Shown: positions 43,864 through 54,286, counted from the first letter of the stretch. The stretch: 64,000 nucleotides of DNA from Bacteroides sp. OF04-15BH (GCF_003477995.1 NZ_QUEM01000013.1:31297-95296), one strand, 5' to 3'. Notes: generated from the letters alone by a model not told the origin. A program made the numbers and translations.

Positions 43864-46332
43864 TTATTTTCTTACTTCCGCGGCATCGGGATAAGGAGCT
43901 ATTTCAGCCGCCTTGATCACCGCTCCGTTGGCTGTCTGGCGCAATCCCAAAACCAGAACATTCTTCTGATCCTCTCCAAAGTTCAACCAACACTCGGGCA
44001 GATAGAACTCCCGCTGCGGTCCGGCTTCCCAATGGCGACCGATATTATGCCCATTCAGCCACATGAAGCCATTACCGGATGCGTTGATTCTCATCATCCA
44101 GGGAATCCAGACAGACGGGTCCTGACGGGGCAGAGTAAATTCAATTCTATACCAGGTCAGCAATCCGTCCTGTGTAGCCTTCGGCTGTATTCCATTTCCT
44201 TTACGGAGTATTTCCACCTTGGGGTCAAGGGGAATAACTTTCCAGTCCTTATCCTCAAACTGAGGCAGAATCCAGCCTTCTGTCACACCGGCTGCATCCG
44301 CGGCATATTCCCATTCCAGCGGATGAGAGAGAGCCGTCTCCGAAACGGACAGACCGGCCTCGCGGATTCCAGAAAGTTCTTCCATGGGCACATATCCGTG
44401 TGCATGCCCCAGATTCTCATAAACAACCAGAATTTCGTTCTCTCCTTCCCGTAAGGTACCGGAAACATCAAAGCGGTTATCATATTCATCCGGACGTATG
44501 CGCTCAAAGCAGTTTCGGGTGGTCCATGTCTGGGCATCAGCCTTATCGGGGAACAGACGGGTAACGTTCTTTCCATTTACCTGCACGGACACAATATCTC
44601 TCGTAAACATATTGAACAAGAGATACCTTTCATGCTCAACCTGCTGTCTGTTCAAATGCACCTTGGCCCGATACAGACTGTATCGGAAATCATTCACCTG
44701 TAAATCGGACAGAGATACCAGACGCGGCAACAGAATCCATTTTGCCTGCTCCACAGCATCTTCTTTTCTTTTGACGGATGTAATGCGGATCGGTTGCGGC
44801 AAACGGGAGGGCCGTTTGATGTCCGGCTGCTTTTCAGGCCACCACGTACCGGCTTTTGCTTTCTTCCCTGCCGGTATGACCAGAACTTTCGTATCCAACG
44901 GACCTAACTCGTAATTCACGGTTATGGGTTCCATAATCAAGGAATCTCCATGCAAGTTGGCATTTACCTGCATCAGAACTTTATTGCCGTTCTGGTCGAT
45001 GTTATACATGGCTTCTTGGGGCAACTTGATTTTTCCGGGTAAAAGAGTTGCGCTACCCTTACTGCTCTTACCGGCATCCGTATTGTGCAGAAAAACAAAC
45101 TGCGTTCCGTCCTGCGCTACCCGCACTCCTCCGAAAACACTTTTGGGAACACCTTCAATCTCACAAGGACCGCCTGCCGACCGGGTCAGCTCATGTTCAT
45201 ATTTCCGGATAAATTCCCCGATTCCCTTGGCAGCCAGATATTTCTCACCGACTGCTCCATTCTCATGAATCGCAGCATTATAATCATAGGATGTAGTCAT
45301 ACCCCGGGCTCCCCAACCGGCAAAGTGGGTTCCTCCGGCAAACATATAGTAATTGATTCCCGTACATCCTCCCAGAATACTCATCAGACCAATGGCCTTG
45401 AAATGGCGGGCATCCGAATAGTGTTCTTCGCTCAACGTACCGGTAACCAGAGAAAACCAGCCGCCCTGCAATTCTGTTACAAAACCGGGAGCGTCCGGCT
45501 GGCTGCCTTTCAAGGAAACCATCCGATGGGCACAGCTTGGTGCATCCGACTGACCGACATAATAATTGTCGCAATCAAACACTTGAGAAAGTTCCTGATC
45601 ATTACTGCCCCGGCATTCCCCGGTCAGGCATGTGAAAACGGGTATGTCGAAGCCATTCCGACGTACAGAACGATAGAGTTCCTTCAAGAAATAGGATTTG
45701 TTTTCACATCCATGAGCGTTATACTCGTTCTCAATCTGAATCAGTATGATACCTTTCTCCCCTTTCGGTTTTCTGGTAAGCTGTTCTCCGGCCAATGCCC
45801 GACAGACCGCATCAAACCAATGGACGCACCAACGCACATGAACAGGGTCTGCACTGCGCAGCCAGAATCCCGGATAGTTCTGAGGGCGGAACTTGGCCAG
45901 CCAACGGGGATATGCCCCTCCAGAAAACTCGGCACAAATGAATGGTCCCGGACGGACTATCGTATAAAAACCGAATTCCTCCTGAGCCATTTTCAACCAA
46001 CGCTTCAAATCCGAAAAATCGAATTTTGTCGTGTCCGACAAGTCTGACGGCATCTCCCGTTCGTGCCAGTTCCAGGGGACATAAGTCTCCACGGTATTGA
46101 AACCTGCTTCCTTTATCTTTTGGAAACGGTCACGCCACAATTCCTCTGGACAACGGAAATAGTGAAAGGCCGCACTGTAAATAAAAACATCCTGACCGTC
46201 CAGTGTCATACAGGCACCATCATAACGGATACGCTCCGGATGCTGAAACTCTTTCTTTACTGTTCCGCCCGCAGCCAACAAAGGGAAACAACAGAACAGA
46301 CAGAGTAAAAACCAGATATTCTTTCTCATCAT
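43864..46332 (-). CDS. GH35 beta-galactosidase-type glycoside hydrolase
   Basis: An 822-residue exported enzyme from the start at 46332 (46329 is equally possible); the frame is open to 46350. After the signal peptide, a GH35 TIM barrel begins with FHYFRCPEELWRDRFQKIK and TVETYVPWNWHE. The acid/base glutamate is in IQIENEYNAHG and the nucleophile in VTELQGGWF. C-terminal jelly-roll domains follow (e.g. YRAKVHL and WMRINASGNGFMWLNGHNIGRHW). It removes terminal beta-galactose or a related sugar from a glycan. It is last in the minus-strand operon led by the NUDIX-type regulator; its start lies 46 bp after the previous stop. Confidence 0.92.
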   Translation of the reverse strand: MMRKNIWFLLCLFCCFPLLAAGGTVKKEFQHPERIRYDGACMTLDGQDVFIYSAAFHYFRCPEELWRDRFQKIKEAGFNTVETYVPWNWHEREMPSDLSDTTKFDFSDLKRWLKMAQEEFGFYTIVRPGPFICAEFSGGAYPRWLAKFRPQNYPGFWLRSADPVHVRWCVHWFDAVCRALAGEQLTRKPKGEKGIILIQIENEYNAHGCENKSYFLKELYRSVRRNGFDIPVFTCLTGECRGSNDQELSQVFDCDNYYVGQSDAPSCAHRMVSLKGSQPDAPGFVTELQGGWFSLVTGTLSEEHYSDARHFKAIGLMSILGGCTGINYYMFAGGTHFAGWGARGMTTSYDYNAAIHENGAVGEKYLAAKGIGEFIRKYEHELTRSAGGPCEIEGVPKSVFGGVRVAQDGTQFVFLHNTDAGKSSKGSATLLPGKIKLPQEAMYNIDQNGNKVLMQVNANLHGDSLIMEPITVNYELGPLDTKVLVIPAGKKAKAGTWWPEKQPDIKRPSRLPQPIRITSVKRKEDAVEQAKWILLPRLVSLSDLQVNDFRYSLYRAKVHLNRQQVEHERYLLFNMFTRDIVSVQVNGKNVTRLFPDKADAQTWTTRNCFERIRPDEYDNRFDVSGTLREGENEILVVYENLGHAHGYVPMEELSGIREAGLSVSETALSHPLEWEYAADAAGVTEGWILPQFEDKDWKVIPLDPKVEILRKGNGIQPKATQDGLLTWYRIEFTLPRQDPSVWIPWMMRINASGNGFMWLNGHNIGRHWEAGPQREFYLPECWLNFGEDQKNVLVLGLRQTANGAVIKAAEIAPYPDAAEVRK

Positions 46333-46378
46333 GTTACAGTTATAATCCATAAAACTTATCTAATCCATAAATACAGAA

Positions 46379-48619
46379 TCAGCGCCGATCAACATGATAA
46401 TAAACCGATTGACCGGCCTTGACCAACACTTTATCCTTCCAATGCAAATGGGCATTTTCACCCAGCGGGCGCGCAGCTTCCTGCGCATTCTCCGCAAAGA
46501 CGGTAACCGTCGCATCAAAACGGGTCGGATTGGTTATTTTCAAAACCAACTTCCTGGCGTTTTGTTTGACAACAGAGGCTTCCACATGATCAAAAACAAA
46601 CAGACTGGCCCGGTCGGTACGTACATAAATCCCGGGAATCTCCAAAGCCATCAGTGCTCCGTTCGTTTCATTCCATCCGGTCTTGCCTCCATCTCCACGG
46701 GAACCGCGACTGTCGGCATCACAGTAAGTCAGTCTTTCCGTAATTTTCCCATTGGGCTGTATTCCTTCAGCATGGGCATGAATGACATCGCGAAGCAATT
46801 CGGCATATTCAGTGCGACCAGTTGAACGGAAGAGCTTGAACAAAGCATCACCGGATTGCGTACAGAATCCGGGAGCACCATGTTTATTCTGGGTACTGGC
46901 CCACACCGCACCGGTCAGATTGGCTCCCAACCGGGCCAAAGGTGTTTCCGGAGGCAACTGATACGGGAAGGATACAACCCATGTAGCACATAAATGAGCC
47001 AGATCTGCAGCCTGCTCCAGATACGTCTCCCGTCCGGTTACTTCGTACAACGTCATCAGTGAAGTAAGCAGGGCCACCGCCGTTTCGGAATCGGCATTCT
47101 GCAAAATGTCGCCGCAACCGCCCGAAGTAAAACCAACCAACGCAAACTGCCCATAATAACCCGCCGCAGCCTGACAAGCAGTTTCCAGATATGCGGGACA
47201 ATCAAAATAACCGGCCGCCAATGCCAGTCCGGCAACCGCCATCGCACCGCTGGTCGTATTATAAACGGCCACATCGCCGGATTCTACATCCAGATAGTTG
47301 CCCCAAGTACCTTCTTTCTGCCAGGTACAGACAAAAGCATCGGCCAACAAACGGACCTGCTTCTCCCAATCCGGATCAATCAAACCGGACTTGCCTTGTC
47401 CTTTCAGCAATAGGAACTGTTTGACCATCCAATACAAGACATCTCCGTTCTTGCGGGTCAGTCCGATGCCCGGATTCAATCGGGCACCATCCCGATAGAG
47501 TACCTTTCCGTCCGAACCCAACACATCATAATAATACCCGCTCTTTCCTTTTGCCCGCGGCAAACCGAAATCAAAGGTATGCTTCACACGCTGAAGATGC
47601 AGTTCATCGCCCAAAGCCAACATCGGATAGGTATTGATCAGACCTCCAATCCAGCCATAAGAAAGCCAATCGGCATTCTCTGGACAATAATAAGCCCCAT
47701 ACTCGCCCTGATAATATCGTTCATCAATATTTTTCACCATGCGCTTCCACACTTCGCTCATCGGTATCAGATTCCGGAGCGCTTCATTACGGGTGTGAAA
47801 TTTGCGGAATTTCATAAACTGTGCCAACAGTTCGGGCACACGGTTGCAGGGAAATGTGACTTCTGTAACCCGAATCACAATCTGGTCTCCCGGCTGTACC
47901 GCGATTCCGCGGTCCGGACTTTTGCTGAAACCGATAAACTCCGGTTTCCGTTCACGCACTCCCGGAGCTCCGATCACAAACGACGCCACACTTCTGTCGG
48001 GTGTTTCCTCCACGATCAAGGCATGATCCAAGATACGGTCTTTCCACGAAATCCCCTGATCCGTCAGCAAAATGGTTGCCGACTCCCGGGCCCGTTCCAG
48101 AAACAGCATAGCAGGAGTAGACACATTGCTGACGTTTACTTCCAGACGCGAAGCAGCGCCAAACTCCGGAGAAAGCTGCGGAATAGGATTCGAAGTCAGT
48201 GCCAGATCCTTATGGCCGAAGTCCGTCTTGTCGAGCCCGGTGGCATAATCGCGAAAAACAATGCGCTGCCGGTTGCCGTTATAGACAGAGGCCGGCAGCA
48301 GCACATAATTGTCGCTCGTCCAGCCATAACGGTCAAAAGCCACGGCAACACCGGCATCCGTCATCGCTTTTCTGGCCGTAAACCGGAACGTATATGCCGT
48401 CGTACTGTCTGTTGTTGTCTTTTCGGTCTGAACCGTCCATGCAGAAGTGTCGTTTATCTCCTGACACCGTTCCAATGCTGCCTCACGGTAATGACATTCC
48501 AGCAAACGGATGGGATGGTCCTGCTTCGGCTCTTCCGGTAACCAGGAATTCTGTGCGGCTCCGCCTTGGCTGAAAAGCCCCAAGAATATCCAAATACATT
48601 TTTTATAATCAACTCTCAT
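46379..48619 (-). CDS. Exported protein, probable alpha/alpha-barrel carbohydrate-active enzyme
   Basis: A 746-residue protein with a signal peptide (about residues 1-22, cleaved at GAA-Q). The N-terminal third looks beta-sandwich (a lectin-like or support domain). Residues about 270-650 are helical with repeated segments rich in W, Y, G and A (SYGWIGGLINTYPMLALGD, GWNETNGALMALEIPGIYV), the texture of (alpha/alpha)6-barrel glycosidases or lyases. A short beta domain closes it. I do not recognise a CAZy family. It sits between GH35 and another unrecognised enzyme with gaps of under 50 bp, which supports a role in the same glycan pathway. Confidence 0.7.
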   Translation of the reverse strand: MRVDYKKCIWIFLGLFSQGGAAQNSWLPEEPKQDHPIRLLECHYREAALERCQEINDTSAWTVQTEKTTTDSTTAYTFRFTARKAMTDAGVAVAFDRYGWTSDNYVLLPASVYNGNRQRIVFRDYATGLDKTDFGHKDLALTSNPIPQLSPEFGAASRLEVNVSNVSTPAMLFLERARESATILLTDQGISWKDRILDHALIVEETPDRSVASFVIGAPGVRERKPEFIGFSKSPDRGIAVQPGDQIVIRVTEVTFPCNRVPELLAQFMKFRKFHTRNEALRNLIPMSEVWKRMVKNIDERYYQGEYGAYYCPENADWLSYGWIGGLINTYPMLALGDELHLQRVKHTFDFGLPRAKGKSGYYYDVLGSDGKVLYRDGARLNPGIGLTRKNGDVLYWMVKQFLLLKGQGKSGLIDPDWEKQVRLLADAFVCTWQKEGTWGNYLDVESGDVAVYNTTSGAMAVAGLALAAGYFDCPAYLETACQAAAGYYGQFALVGFTSGGCGDILQNADSETAVALLTSLMTLYEVTGRETYLEQAADLAHLCATWVVSFPYQLPPETPLARLGANLTGAVWASTQNKHGAPGFCTQSGDALFKLFRSTGRTEYAELLRDVIHAHAEGIQPNGKITERLTYCDADSRGSRGDGGKTGWNETNGALMALEIPGIYVRTDRASLFVFDHVEASVVKQNARKLVLKITNPTRFDATVTVFAENAQEAARPLGENAHLHWKDKVLVKAGQSVYYHVDRR

Positions 48620-48636
48620 CTTCCTTTACATTTGGT

Positions 48637-50892
48637 TTACGGTTTATGAAGTTCGTACGATTTAACCTTCCTGCCCTGATCCATCTGATACAGAATCCAG
48701 CCATCGGCATTTTCTTTCCGTTCCAAACGCCAGCTCAAGGCCGGGTTCTGCAACAGTTTTCGAATATAGGTAGGGAAAGCATTTGCCCGTCGGGCCTCCT
48801 CCCAGGTGCGTATAACGTGGAAGATGCCATATTTCTGAGGACAGCTTTCCACATCCCGCTGTCCGATCTTCAAGGCATACGTACAGCCGTAACCCACCGC
48901 GGTTGCTTCGATATGTTCAAAGTCTTCTACGGTTGATTGGGCCGTAATGGGGAAATTGGCCCCAAAAGACGACGGGAAGAAGTTGGCATACGTAACATCC
49001 CGAAGATCCTTGCCCTGGCTTGTCGTGCTGCCCCACACTCTTTTCTTCACATCATAAATATTCAGGCCTCCGCCAACATTCCAGGTACTCTGATAATGCC
49101 AGGAACCCTCCGACAGCGTTGCTCCTGTGAAACGGATATCGGGCAATCCGTATTTACGGGCCTGGGCAAACATATTGCGGAAGAAACGCTTCACAGAATA
49201 GCTTCCAAAACCTGTGTGGAAGAAAAACTCCTGTCCGTCGTAATCAAACATACCAAGACCGCAATTCTTGCAAATATCCGCATAATGACGGGCCAGTTCG
49301 TCCTGCAGCTCCAGATTCGGAACCAATCCGGCATAAGCACCGCCCACTGTGGGTTGCAGCTTGTCCACAGCATCCCCTTTGGCATGTGCCGCCGGTGTGG
49401 TATTCCAATATCCACGGGTCACCTTCAACAAACGATACGGCTTTTCTTTGGATACTCCCAAATAATGAATCAGCTCCTTTCCGATCTTCACCATATTCAG
49501 TTCCCGACTATGGCCTTCCCAACAGGCAATCTCTTCCAAATAAGTAGGGTCATCAATATAAATCAGTGTATCGGTTGCATTGATATCTTCCGTCAGGTAA
49601 CGGCGGTGCAAGATGCAGATGCTGTCCGAAGGTATCGGACTGCAATCCTTCGTGCCCGGAGCCATGGAATTGGAAATGGAAGTACGTCCCAGAATCAGAC
49701 CGTCACGGGCCAGAAGATCGGCATATTCACGGGTAGACAGGTCACGGTCGGTAAAATGATAACGTTTCTGCTCATGATTCGGTCCGTCAATATATCCTCC
49801 GTTTCCCCGATCGGCATGCAAGAACGGCTGATCATAGGTGTGAATCACTTTCAGGCCCATCTGTTTGGCATAAGAAGCCATACTGTCCATCAGTCCTCCA
49901 TAAGTCCAGAGATCCGGCATAAAGCTGGACGGATCCTTAACCCATTTGCCCTGAAACATCGGATGAGGCAAGTTCTCGTTGACCACAATATTCTGAATCA
50001 CATCCAGCAAGGCCACACTGTCGGGACTGCCCCACAAGGCAATGGAAGAACCGATAAAATCCACTCCGGGCACATCCTGCCGCATCATGTGGTTGGGCTC
50101 GTTATTCTGGAATATCGGATTTCCTTCGGGAGAGTAAATCATCTTGCCTTTCCGGCGGTCGCGGGCATGATAACGGATCTGGATGCGCCCGTTGCAATCC
50201 ACAAAGGCGGTATTGCCATAAAGAATTCGGAAATAAGGTTCCTTACGGTTATAGAAGGCCACATCGTTAATGCCATCACCTCCCATCGTGAACTGCTGCC
50301 CTTCGTGCAAGGTAACCGGAAGCGGGTGGTTGACCGGGTCGGGCGAATGGGCTATATATCCCGAAGGACCGGTTTCAGATGTGAAACGTGACTCCCCGCC
50401 GATTGTATTGTCGTCCAAGGAAAGGGCCCCGATGGCATAGCAGACAGCCTCCGACGTATCACGGGCCACTCCGATGATTTCTCCCAACAGATTCGTAATA
50501 TTGGTATAATAGCTGCCCCATTGAATGCCGTCGATACCATTACGGGGCTCCAGACTCTCCAGACTCAACTTGAAATATTTGTCCTTTTCCTCCAGTCTGA
50601 CAGTTGCCACAGAACCGTTTTCATATTCCAACTGATATTTCCCTTTACTGTAACGGGCTTTCTGAGGATAATAATAACGCTTCAGTTCTTCGTCATAAAG
50701 AGAAAGCAATGGCGAAGGCTGGTCAGCCGGACTGAAATTACGGCTTTCACGTGTACGGTTCCACATACCGACAATATAGCCGCGCGAATCAACGTCGATA
50801 CCAAAGAAATCCGTTTGAAACGATCTCTGAATACTTGGACTGCAACCGCACAAAGAAAGTCCAATCACGACAAAAGAAATTATTTTTTTCAT
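48637..50892 (-). CDS. Lipoprotein of unknown function, probable glycan-active enzyme
   Basis: A 751-residue protein from the start at 50892; the frame is open to 50901. The lipoprotein signal peptide ends at LCG-C. The N-terminal 250 residues look like a beta-sandwich of the galactose-mutarotase type. Residues about 280-620 resemble a TIM barrel, with a D-rich strand end in GLGMFDYDGQEFFF that could supply catalytic acids, and THVIHTYDQP-like segments. No family was recognised. It is co-directional with GH3 upstream (57 bp) and the 746-residue protein downstream (17 bp), so it is an operon member acting at the envelope. Confidence 0.7.
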   Translation of the reverse strand: MKKIISFVVIGLSLCGCSPSIQRSFQTDFFGIDVDSRGYIVGMWNRTRESRNFSPADQPSPLLSLYDEELKRYYYPQKARYSKGKYQLEYENGSVATVRLEEKDKYFKLSLESLEPRNGIDGIQWGSYYTNITNLLGEIIGVARDTSEAVCYAIGALSLDDNTIGGESRFTSETGPSGYIAHSPDPVNHPLPVTLHEGQQFTMGGDGINDVAFYNRKEPYFRILYGNTAFVDCNGRIQIRYHARDRRKGKMIYSPEGNPIFQNNEPNHMMRQDVPGVDFIGSSIALWGSPDSVALLDVIQNIVVNENLPHPMFQGKWVKDPSSFMPDLWTYGGLMDSMASYAKQMGLKVIHTYDQPFLHADRGNGGYIDGPNHEQKRYHFTDRDLSTREYADLLARDGLILGRTSISNSMAPGTKDCSPIPSDSICILHRRYLTEDINATDTLIYIDDPTYLEEIACWEGHSRELNMVKIGKELIHYLGVSKEKPYRLLKVTRGYWNTTPAAHAKGDAVDKLQPTVGGAYAGLVPNLELQDELARHYADICKNCGLGMFDYDGQEFFFHTGFGSYSVKRFFRNMFAQARKYGLPDIRFTGATLSEGSWHYQSTWNVGGGLNIYDVKKRVWGSTTSQGKDLRDVTYANFFPSSFGANFPITAQSTVEDFEHIEATAVGYGCTYALKIGQRDVESCPQKYGIFHVIRTWEEARRANAFPTYIRKLLQNPALSWRLERKENADGWILYQMDQGRKVKSYELHKP

Positions 50893-50949
50893 AGCAATCA
50901 TATATTACGTTACAACATAGCCCGACAAGGTCTGCCCGGCAAAAGATAT

Positions 50950-53163
50950 CTAATAAAGGAAATTCTTTGGCTCACCCTGCAAGTGCAAAGCGGCTTTCTG
51001 TATTCCTTTCGTAAACCGTTGCGGTGCAGAAGGACAGACACCACCCACAAAGACTTCTACCGTTCCGGCATCCTCGTGGATATCTCCGGCCCGACCGACA
51101 AAAGCCAGTTCGCGCGGAGAAAGAACAAAAGATACTGTGCGCCGTTCTTTCGGTTCCAGTTTAATCTTTACAAACTTCTTCAAGGCACACAACGGGGCTT
51201 CTTCGGCCATCCCTCGATGAGACAGATACAGTTGCACCACTTCTTCGCCCGCCATCTTTCCAGTATTGACCACTTCGACACTGACTTTCACAGAATCACC
51301 CGTCTGTGCATCGGAAGGTACTTTCAGATGCTGATATTTAAATGTTGTATAGCTCAAACCATAACCGAAAGGATACAAGACATCACCTTCAAAATAACGG
51401 TAGGTACGCCCTTGCATCGAATAATCTTCAAACGGCGGCAAATCCTCATCCGAGCGATAGAAGGTCAAAGGCAAACGTCCGGAAGGATTATATCTTCCGA
51501 AAAGAATATCGGCCAAAGCGGTTCCCGTTGCCTGTCCGCCGTACCAGGCCTGAATGACAACCGGCAGATGTTCTGCTTCCCAGTTATAAGACACGGCACT
51601 GCCCGACATACAGACGAAGATCATAGGCTTATGCATTTTCTGCAATTCCTGCATGGCCTGCGTCTGCACCTTCGGCAGAGCTATGGTCGTACGGTCACCA
51701 TCCCGAAAACCTTCGATTCCATTGCCTCCGGCATCTCCCTGCTCACCTTCGAGTGTCGGCGAAATACCTCCGGCAAAGAGCACCAGATCAACATCCCGGC
51801 ACTGCTCCATAAGGGAATCAATGCGGGTCTCATTTTTCCAGGTCGTGAAATCCGTCAACGAATCATATATCACCTCTACATTCGGTTCTGCACGCAGTGC
51901 ATCCAGCAAAGTCACATTACGCGTTGGAAATCCGTTGTAATTACCTAACTGTGTTGTTTCATTATCCGCATTGGGTCCTACAAGCAAAATCTTATATTTC
52001 TTTCGGGAAGACAAAGGCAGAAGTTTTTTCTCGTTACGAAGAAGCACCATAGACTGACGGGCCAGCTCCAGCGCATGAGCTCCGTGTTCGGGAGCTTCGA
52101 GCAATGATTTCGGCTGGTTGGCATAAGGATTCTTATGCTGCGTATCAAAGAGGCCCAAACGATAACGCACCGTGAACAAGCGTTTGAGTGAAATGTCCAA
52201 CTGGGCCTCGGTAATCAAACCTTTCTGAACAGCCTCAAGCAAATGATTGTAGGATTCTCCACACTCCAAATCCGTTCCATGCAGAACCGCATCGGCCACA
52301 GCCTCTGCCGGAGAAGAATGGGTCTGATGACCGCCCCAGAAATCGTTGATTGCCCAGCAATCGGAAGTCACATAACCCTGAAAACCCCAGTCTGTCAACA
52401 AGATTTTGCGCAGAAACAGGTTGCTGCCGCAACACGGTTGTCCGTTAAAGCGGTTATAAGCGCACATGACACCGGCCACATCTGCCTCGGTAACCAGACG
52501 ATAAAAAGCAGGCAAATAAGTATCAAACAAATCGTGATAGGAGGCCTTGGCATCAAATTCATGGCGCAACCCTTCGGGACCGCTATGCACGGCAAAATGC
52601 TTGGCACAGGCCGCCACATTCAAATAAACCGAATCTTCGCCTTGCAGTCCACGCACCATCGCAATGCCCATTTCGGACGTCAGGACAGGATCTTCACCGT
52701 ATGTTTCATGTCCTCTGCCCCAACGCGGATCACGGAAGATATTAATATTAGGAGTCCAGAAAGTCAGTCCCGTATATCGGTTCAGCGTTGTCCCTTTCTC
52801 AACTGCTATTTGGTGCACCACACGTCCTTCTGCAGCAATCATCTCCGCCATCCGTTTTATGGCTGGCGGATTAAAGGTCGCTCCCAAACCGATAGGCTGA
52901 GGAAAGACCGTTGTTTTCTCCGTAGAGCGAGCCACTCCATGCAAACATTCGTTCCACCAGTTGCAGGGAGGAACCTTCAAGCGCTCTATGCCTTTCGAAG
53001 TATGCATCATCTGCGAAACTTTTTCCTCCAGAGTCATGCGCGAAACCAAATCGTTTACCCGCACCTCTATCGGTAACGAGCCATCCAAGTAAGGAAACTG
53101 AGCCCAAACAGCAAAAGGGGCCAGACAAAAAAGAATCAATAATGTTTTTCTATAGTTTTTCAT
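50950..53163 (-). CDS. GH3 family beta-glycosidase (beta-glucosidase/xylosidase type)
   Basis: A 737-residue exported enzyme with signal peptide MKNYRKTLLILFCLAPFAVWA. The (beta/alpha)8 domain has NWWNECLHGVAR, KHFAVHSGPE and the nucleophile aspartate in YVTSDCWAIND. The alpha/beta sandwich domain has NADNETTQLGNYNG and GDAGGNGIEGFRDGDR, and a C-terminal FnIII-like domain follows (YPFGYGLSYTTF onwards). NWWNECLHG is commonest in beta-xylosidase or arabinofuranosidase-type GH3 members, but specificity is not certain. First structural gene after the regulator (gap 40 bp). Confidence 0.93.
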   Translation of the reverse strand: MKNYRKTLLILFCLAPFAVWAQFPYLDGSLPIEVRVNDLVSRMTLEEKVSQMMHTSKGIERLKVPPCNWWNECLHGVARSTEKTTVFPQPIGLGATFNPPAIKRMAEMIAAEGRVVHQIAVEKGTTLNRYTGLTFWTPNINIFRDPRWGRGHETYGEDPVLTSEMGIAMVRGLQGEDSVYLNVAACAKHFAVHSGPEGLRHEFDAKASYHDLFDTYLPAFYRLVTEADVAGVMCAYNRFNGQPCCGSNLFLRKILLTDWGFQGYVTSDCWAINDFWGGHQTHSSPAEAVADAVLHGTDLECGESYNHLLEAVQKGLITEAQLDISLKRLFTVRYRLGLFDTQHKNPYANQPKSLLEAPEHGAHALELARQSMVLLRNEKKLLPLSSRKKYKILLVGPNADNETTQLGNYNGFPTRNVTLLDALRAEPNVEVIYDSLTDFTTWKNETRIDSLMEQCRDVDLVLFAGGISPTLEGEQGDAGGNGIEGFRDGDRTTIALPKVQTQAMQELQKMHKPMIFVCMSGSAVSYNWEAEHLPVVIQAWYGGQATGTALADILFGRYNPSGRLPLTFYRSDEDLPPFEDYSMQGRTYRYFEGDVLYPFGYGLSYTTFKYQHLKVPSDAQTGDSVKVSVEVVNTGKMAGEEVVQLYLSHRGMAEEAPLCALKKFVKIKLEPKERRTVSFVLSPRELAFVGRAGDIHEDAGTVEVFVGGVCPSAPQRFTKGIQKAALHLQGEPKNFLY

Positions 53164-53203
53164 AGGTCAAGTATAATAAGTTTTTCAAAAAAGAGAAGGT
53201 CAC

Positions 53204-53932
53204 TCAACGACGGATTTTATTATAAATCTTCTTGTCGAATTTATAATAGCGGGCAGCACGATGAGCCACCCCCTGTTGCTTTTCGTCCAAAGGCACCACA
53301 GATTCCATCATAACGATTTTTTTATGGAAATTGCGCACGTCGAACGTTTTGCCATAAACAAGTTCAAACAGCACGCGCAACTGTGCAGCCGTAAATTTAC
53401 GGGGCAACAGCTCAAACAGTAAGGAAGGATTGAACTCCACATAGTGCCGGATGTATGTCAAAGCTTCACGAATGATCCGATTGTGGTCAAATGCCAGTTT
53501 CTTCACATCTTTAAGCACAACCCAGGAGGCCCCATGCTCGTCCAGATTTTTATCCAACATCCGGTCAATCTTCACCAAGGACAAATAAGCGATGGTCACA
53601 ATGCGGTCCACCTTTAATTGCATGGTTCGCTCCAGCCAAAGGACATCTTTGGGATTACTCGTTCTGTCCTTGGAACCGAAAGCCTTAAATTGTACCAGAT
53701 TCACACTTTTGAGACCGGTCAGTTCGAACAGAACGCGTTTTGCCGCCTCATCCAGATTTTCATCCATATAAATCAAGCTTCCGGGCAGCTTCATGTCGTG
53801 ATAAACCTCGCCGTTATATTCGCCGATACGATTGATGAGCAAAACCTTTAATTGCTTACCGTCAAAACCTATTACGACGCAGTCAACAGACAAATGATGA
53901 TTGGCCAAAGGCCTTTTCTCCATGTTCTGCAT
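53204..53932 (-). CDS. NUDIX-fold transcriptional regulator (NrtR/AraR-like)
   Basis: A 242-residue protein: an N-terminal NUDIX domain (about 15-150) and a C-terminal winged helix-turn-helix (about 165-235, with KFTAAQLRVLFELVYGK and FHKKI). The NUDIX box is degenerate: the RE-x-x-EE core reads KRVLFELTGL, so catalysis is unlikely and the domain probably senses a sugar or nucleotide-sugar. In Bacteroides this architecture controls sugar operons, for example AraR for arabinose. Here it heads the operon GH3 - 751 aa - 746 aa - GH35, so it should respond to a sugar released by these enzymes. The start at 53923 is an alternative. Confidence 0.88.
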   Translation of the reverse strand: MQNMEKRPLANHHLSVDCVVIGFDGKQLKVLLINRIGEYNGEVYHDMKLPGSLIYMDENLDEAAKRVLFELTGLKSVNLVQFKAFGSKDRTSNPKDVLWLERTMQLKVDRIVTIAYLSLVKIDRMLDKNLDEHGASWVVLKDVKKLAFDHNRIIREALTYIRHYVEFNPSLLFELLPRKFTAAQLRVLFELVYGKTFDVRNFHKKIVMMESVVPLDEKQQGVAHRAARYYKFDKKIYNKIRR

Positions 53933-53954
53933 ATCGTTTCATTTTACATTCACA

Positions 53955-53986
53955 CAAAAATAGAAACAATATCAGAGCGACACAAA
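53955..53986 (-). promoter_or_regulatory. Promoter of the regulator-glycosidase operon (minus strand)
   Basis: On the minus strand: TTTG (53986-53983), a 20-bp spacer, TATTTTTG (53962-53955), 22 bp ahead of the start at 53932. An excellent match to the Bacteroidales consensus. Confidence 0.75.
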
Positions 53987-54021
53987 TCAAAGAATATGAT
54001 ATAAAGCATTAATTTTCACAC

Positions 54022-54054
54022 ATATACATATCATACATCTTACATTATGTATAT
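54022..54054. promoter_or_regulatory. Inverted repeat upstream of the glycosidase operon promoter
   Basis: ATATACATA (54022-54030) and TATGTATAT (54046-54054), perfect 9-bp arms and a 15-nt gap, 36 bp behind the -33 element. A possible regulator site. The rest of the 53933-54385 intergenic stretch has only the promoter and the hairpin at 54287-54350; I see no gene. Confidence 0.4.
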
Positions 54055-54286
54055 CAGGACTTATCTTCTAAAATACAATATGTCCTCCATCTTTCGCACA
54101 ACAGCCAGACTTCATCAAGACCGGAAACCTTGTTTACGCTTTATAATCAATGCCTTTCTACAGATTTAAAAACAAGCCCCGGCAACAGACTTATTGTATT
54201 TTTCAGAGCATGATCCTTGGGAACTTATTGTTATTTTATCGGCTATAAAACTGAGCATGTTAAAAAACAAAAATCATTGATTGGCA

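Noticed and set aside
45085..46047. 320-codon open frame opposite GH35
   Set aside because: Antisense shadow of a well-supported GH35 gene, without motif or start context. The same holds for the antisense frame at 50521-51948 opposite GH3.
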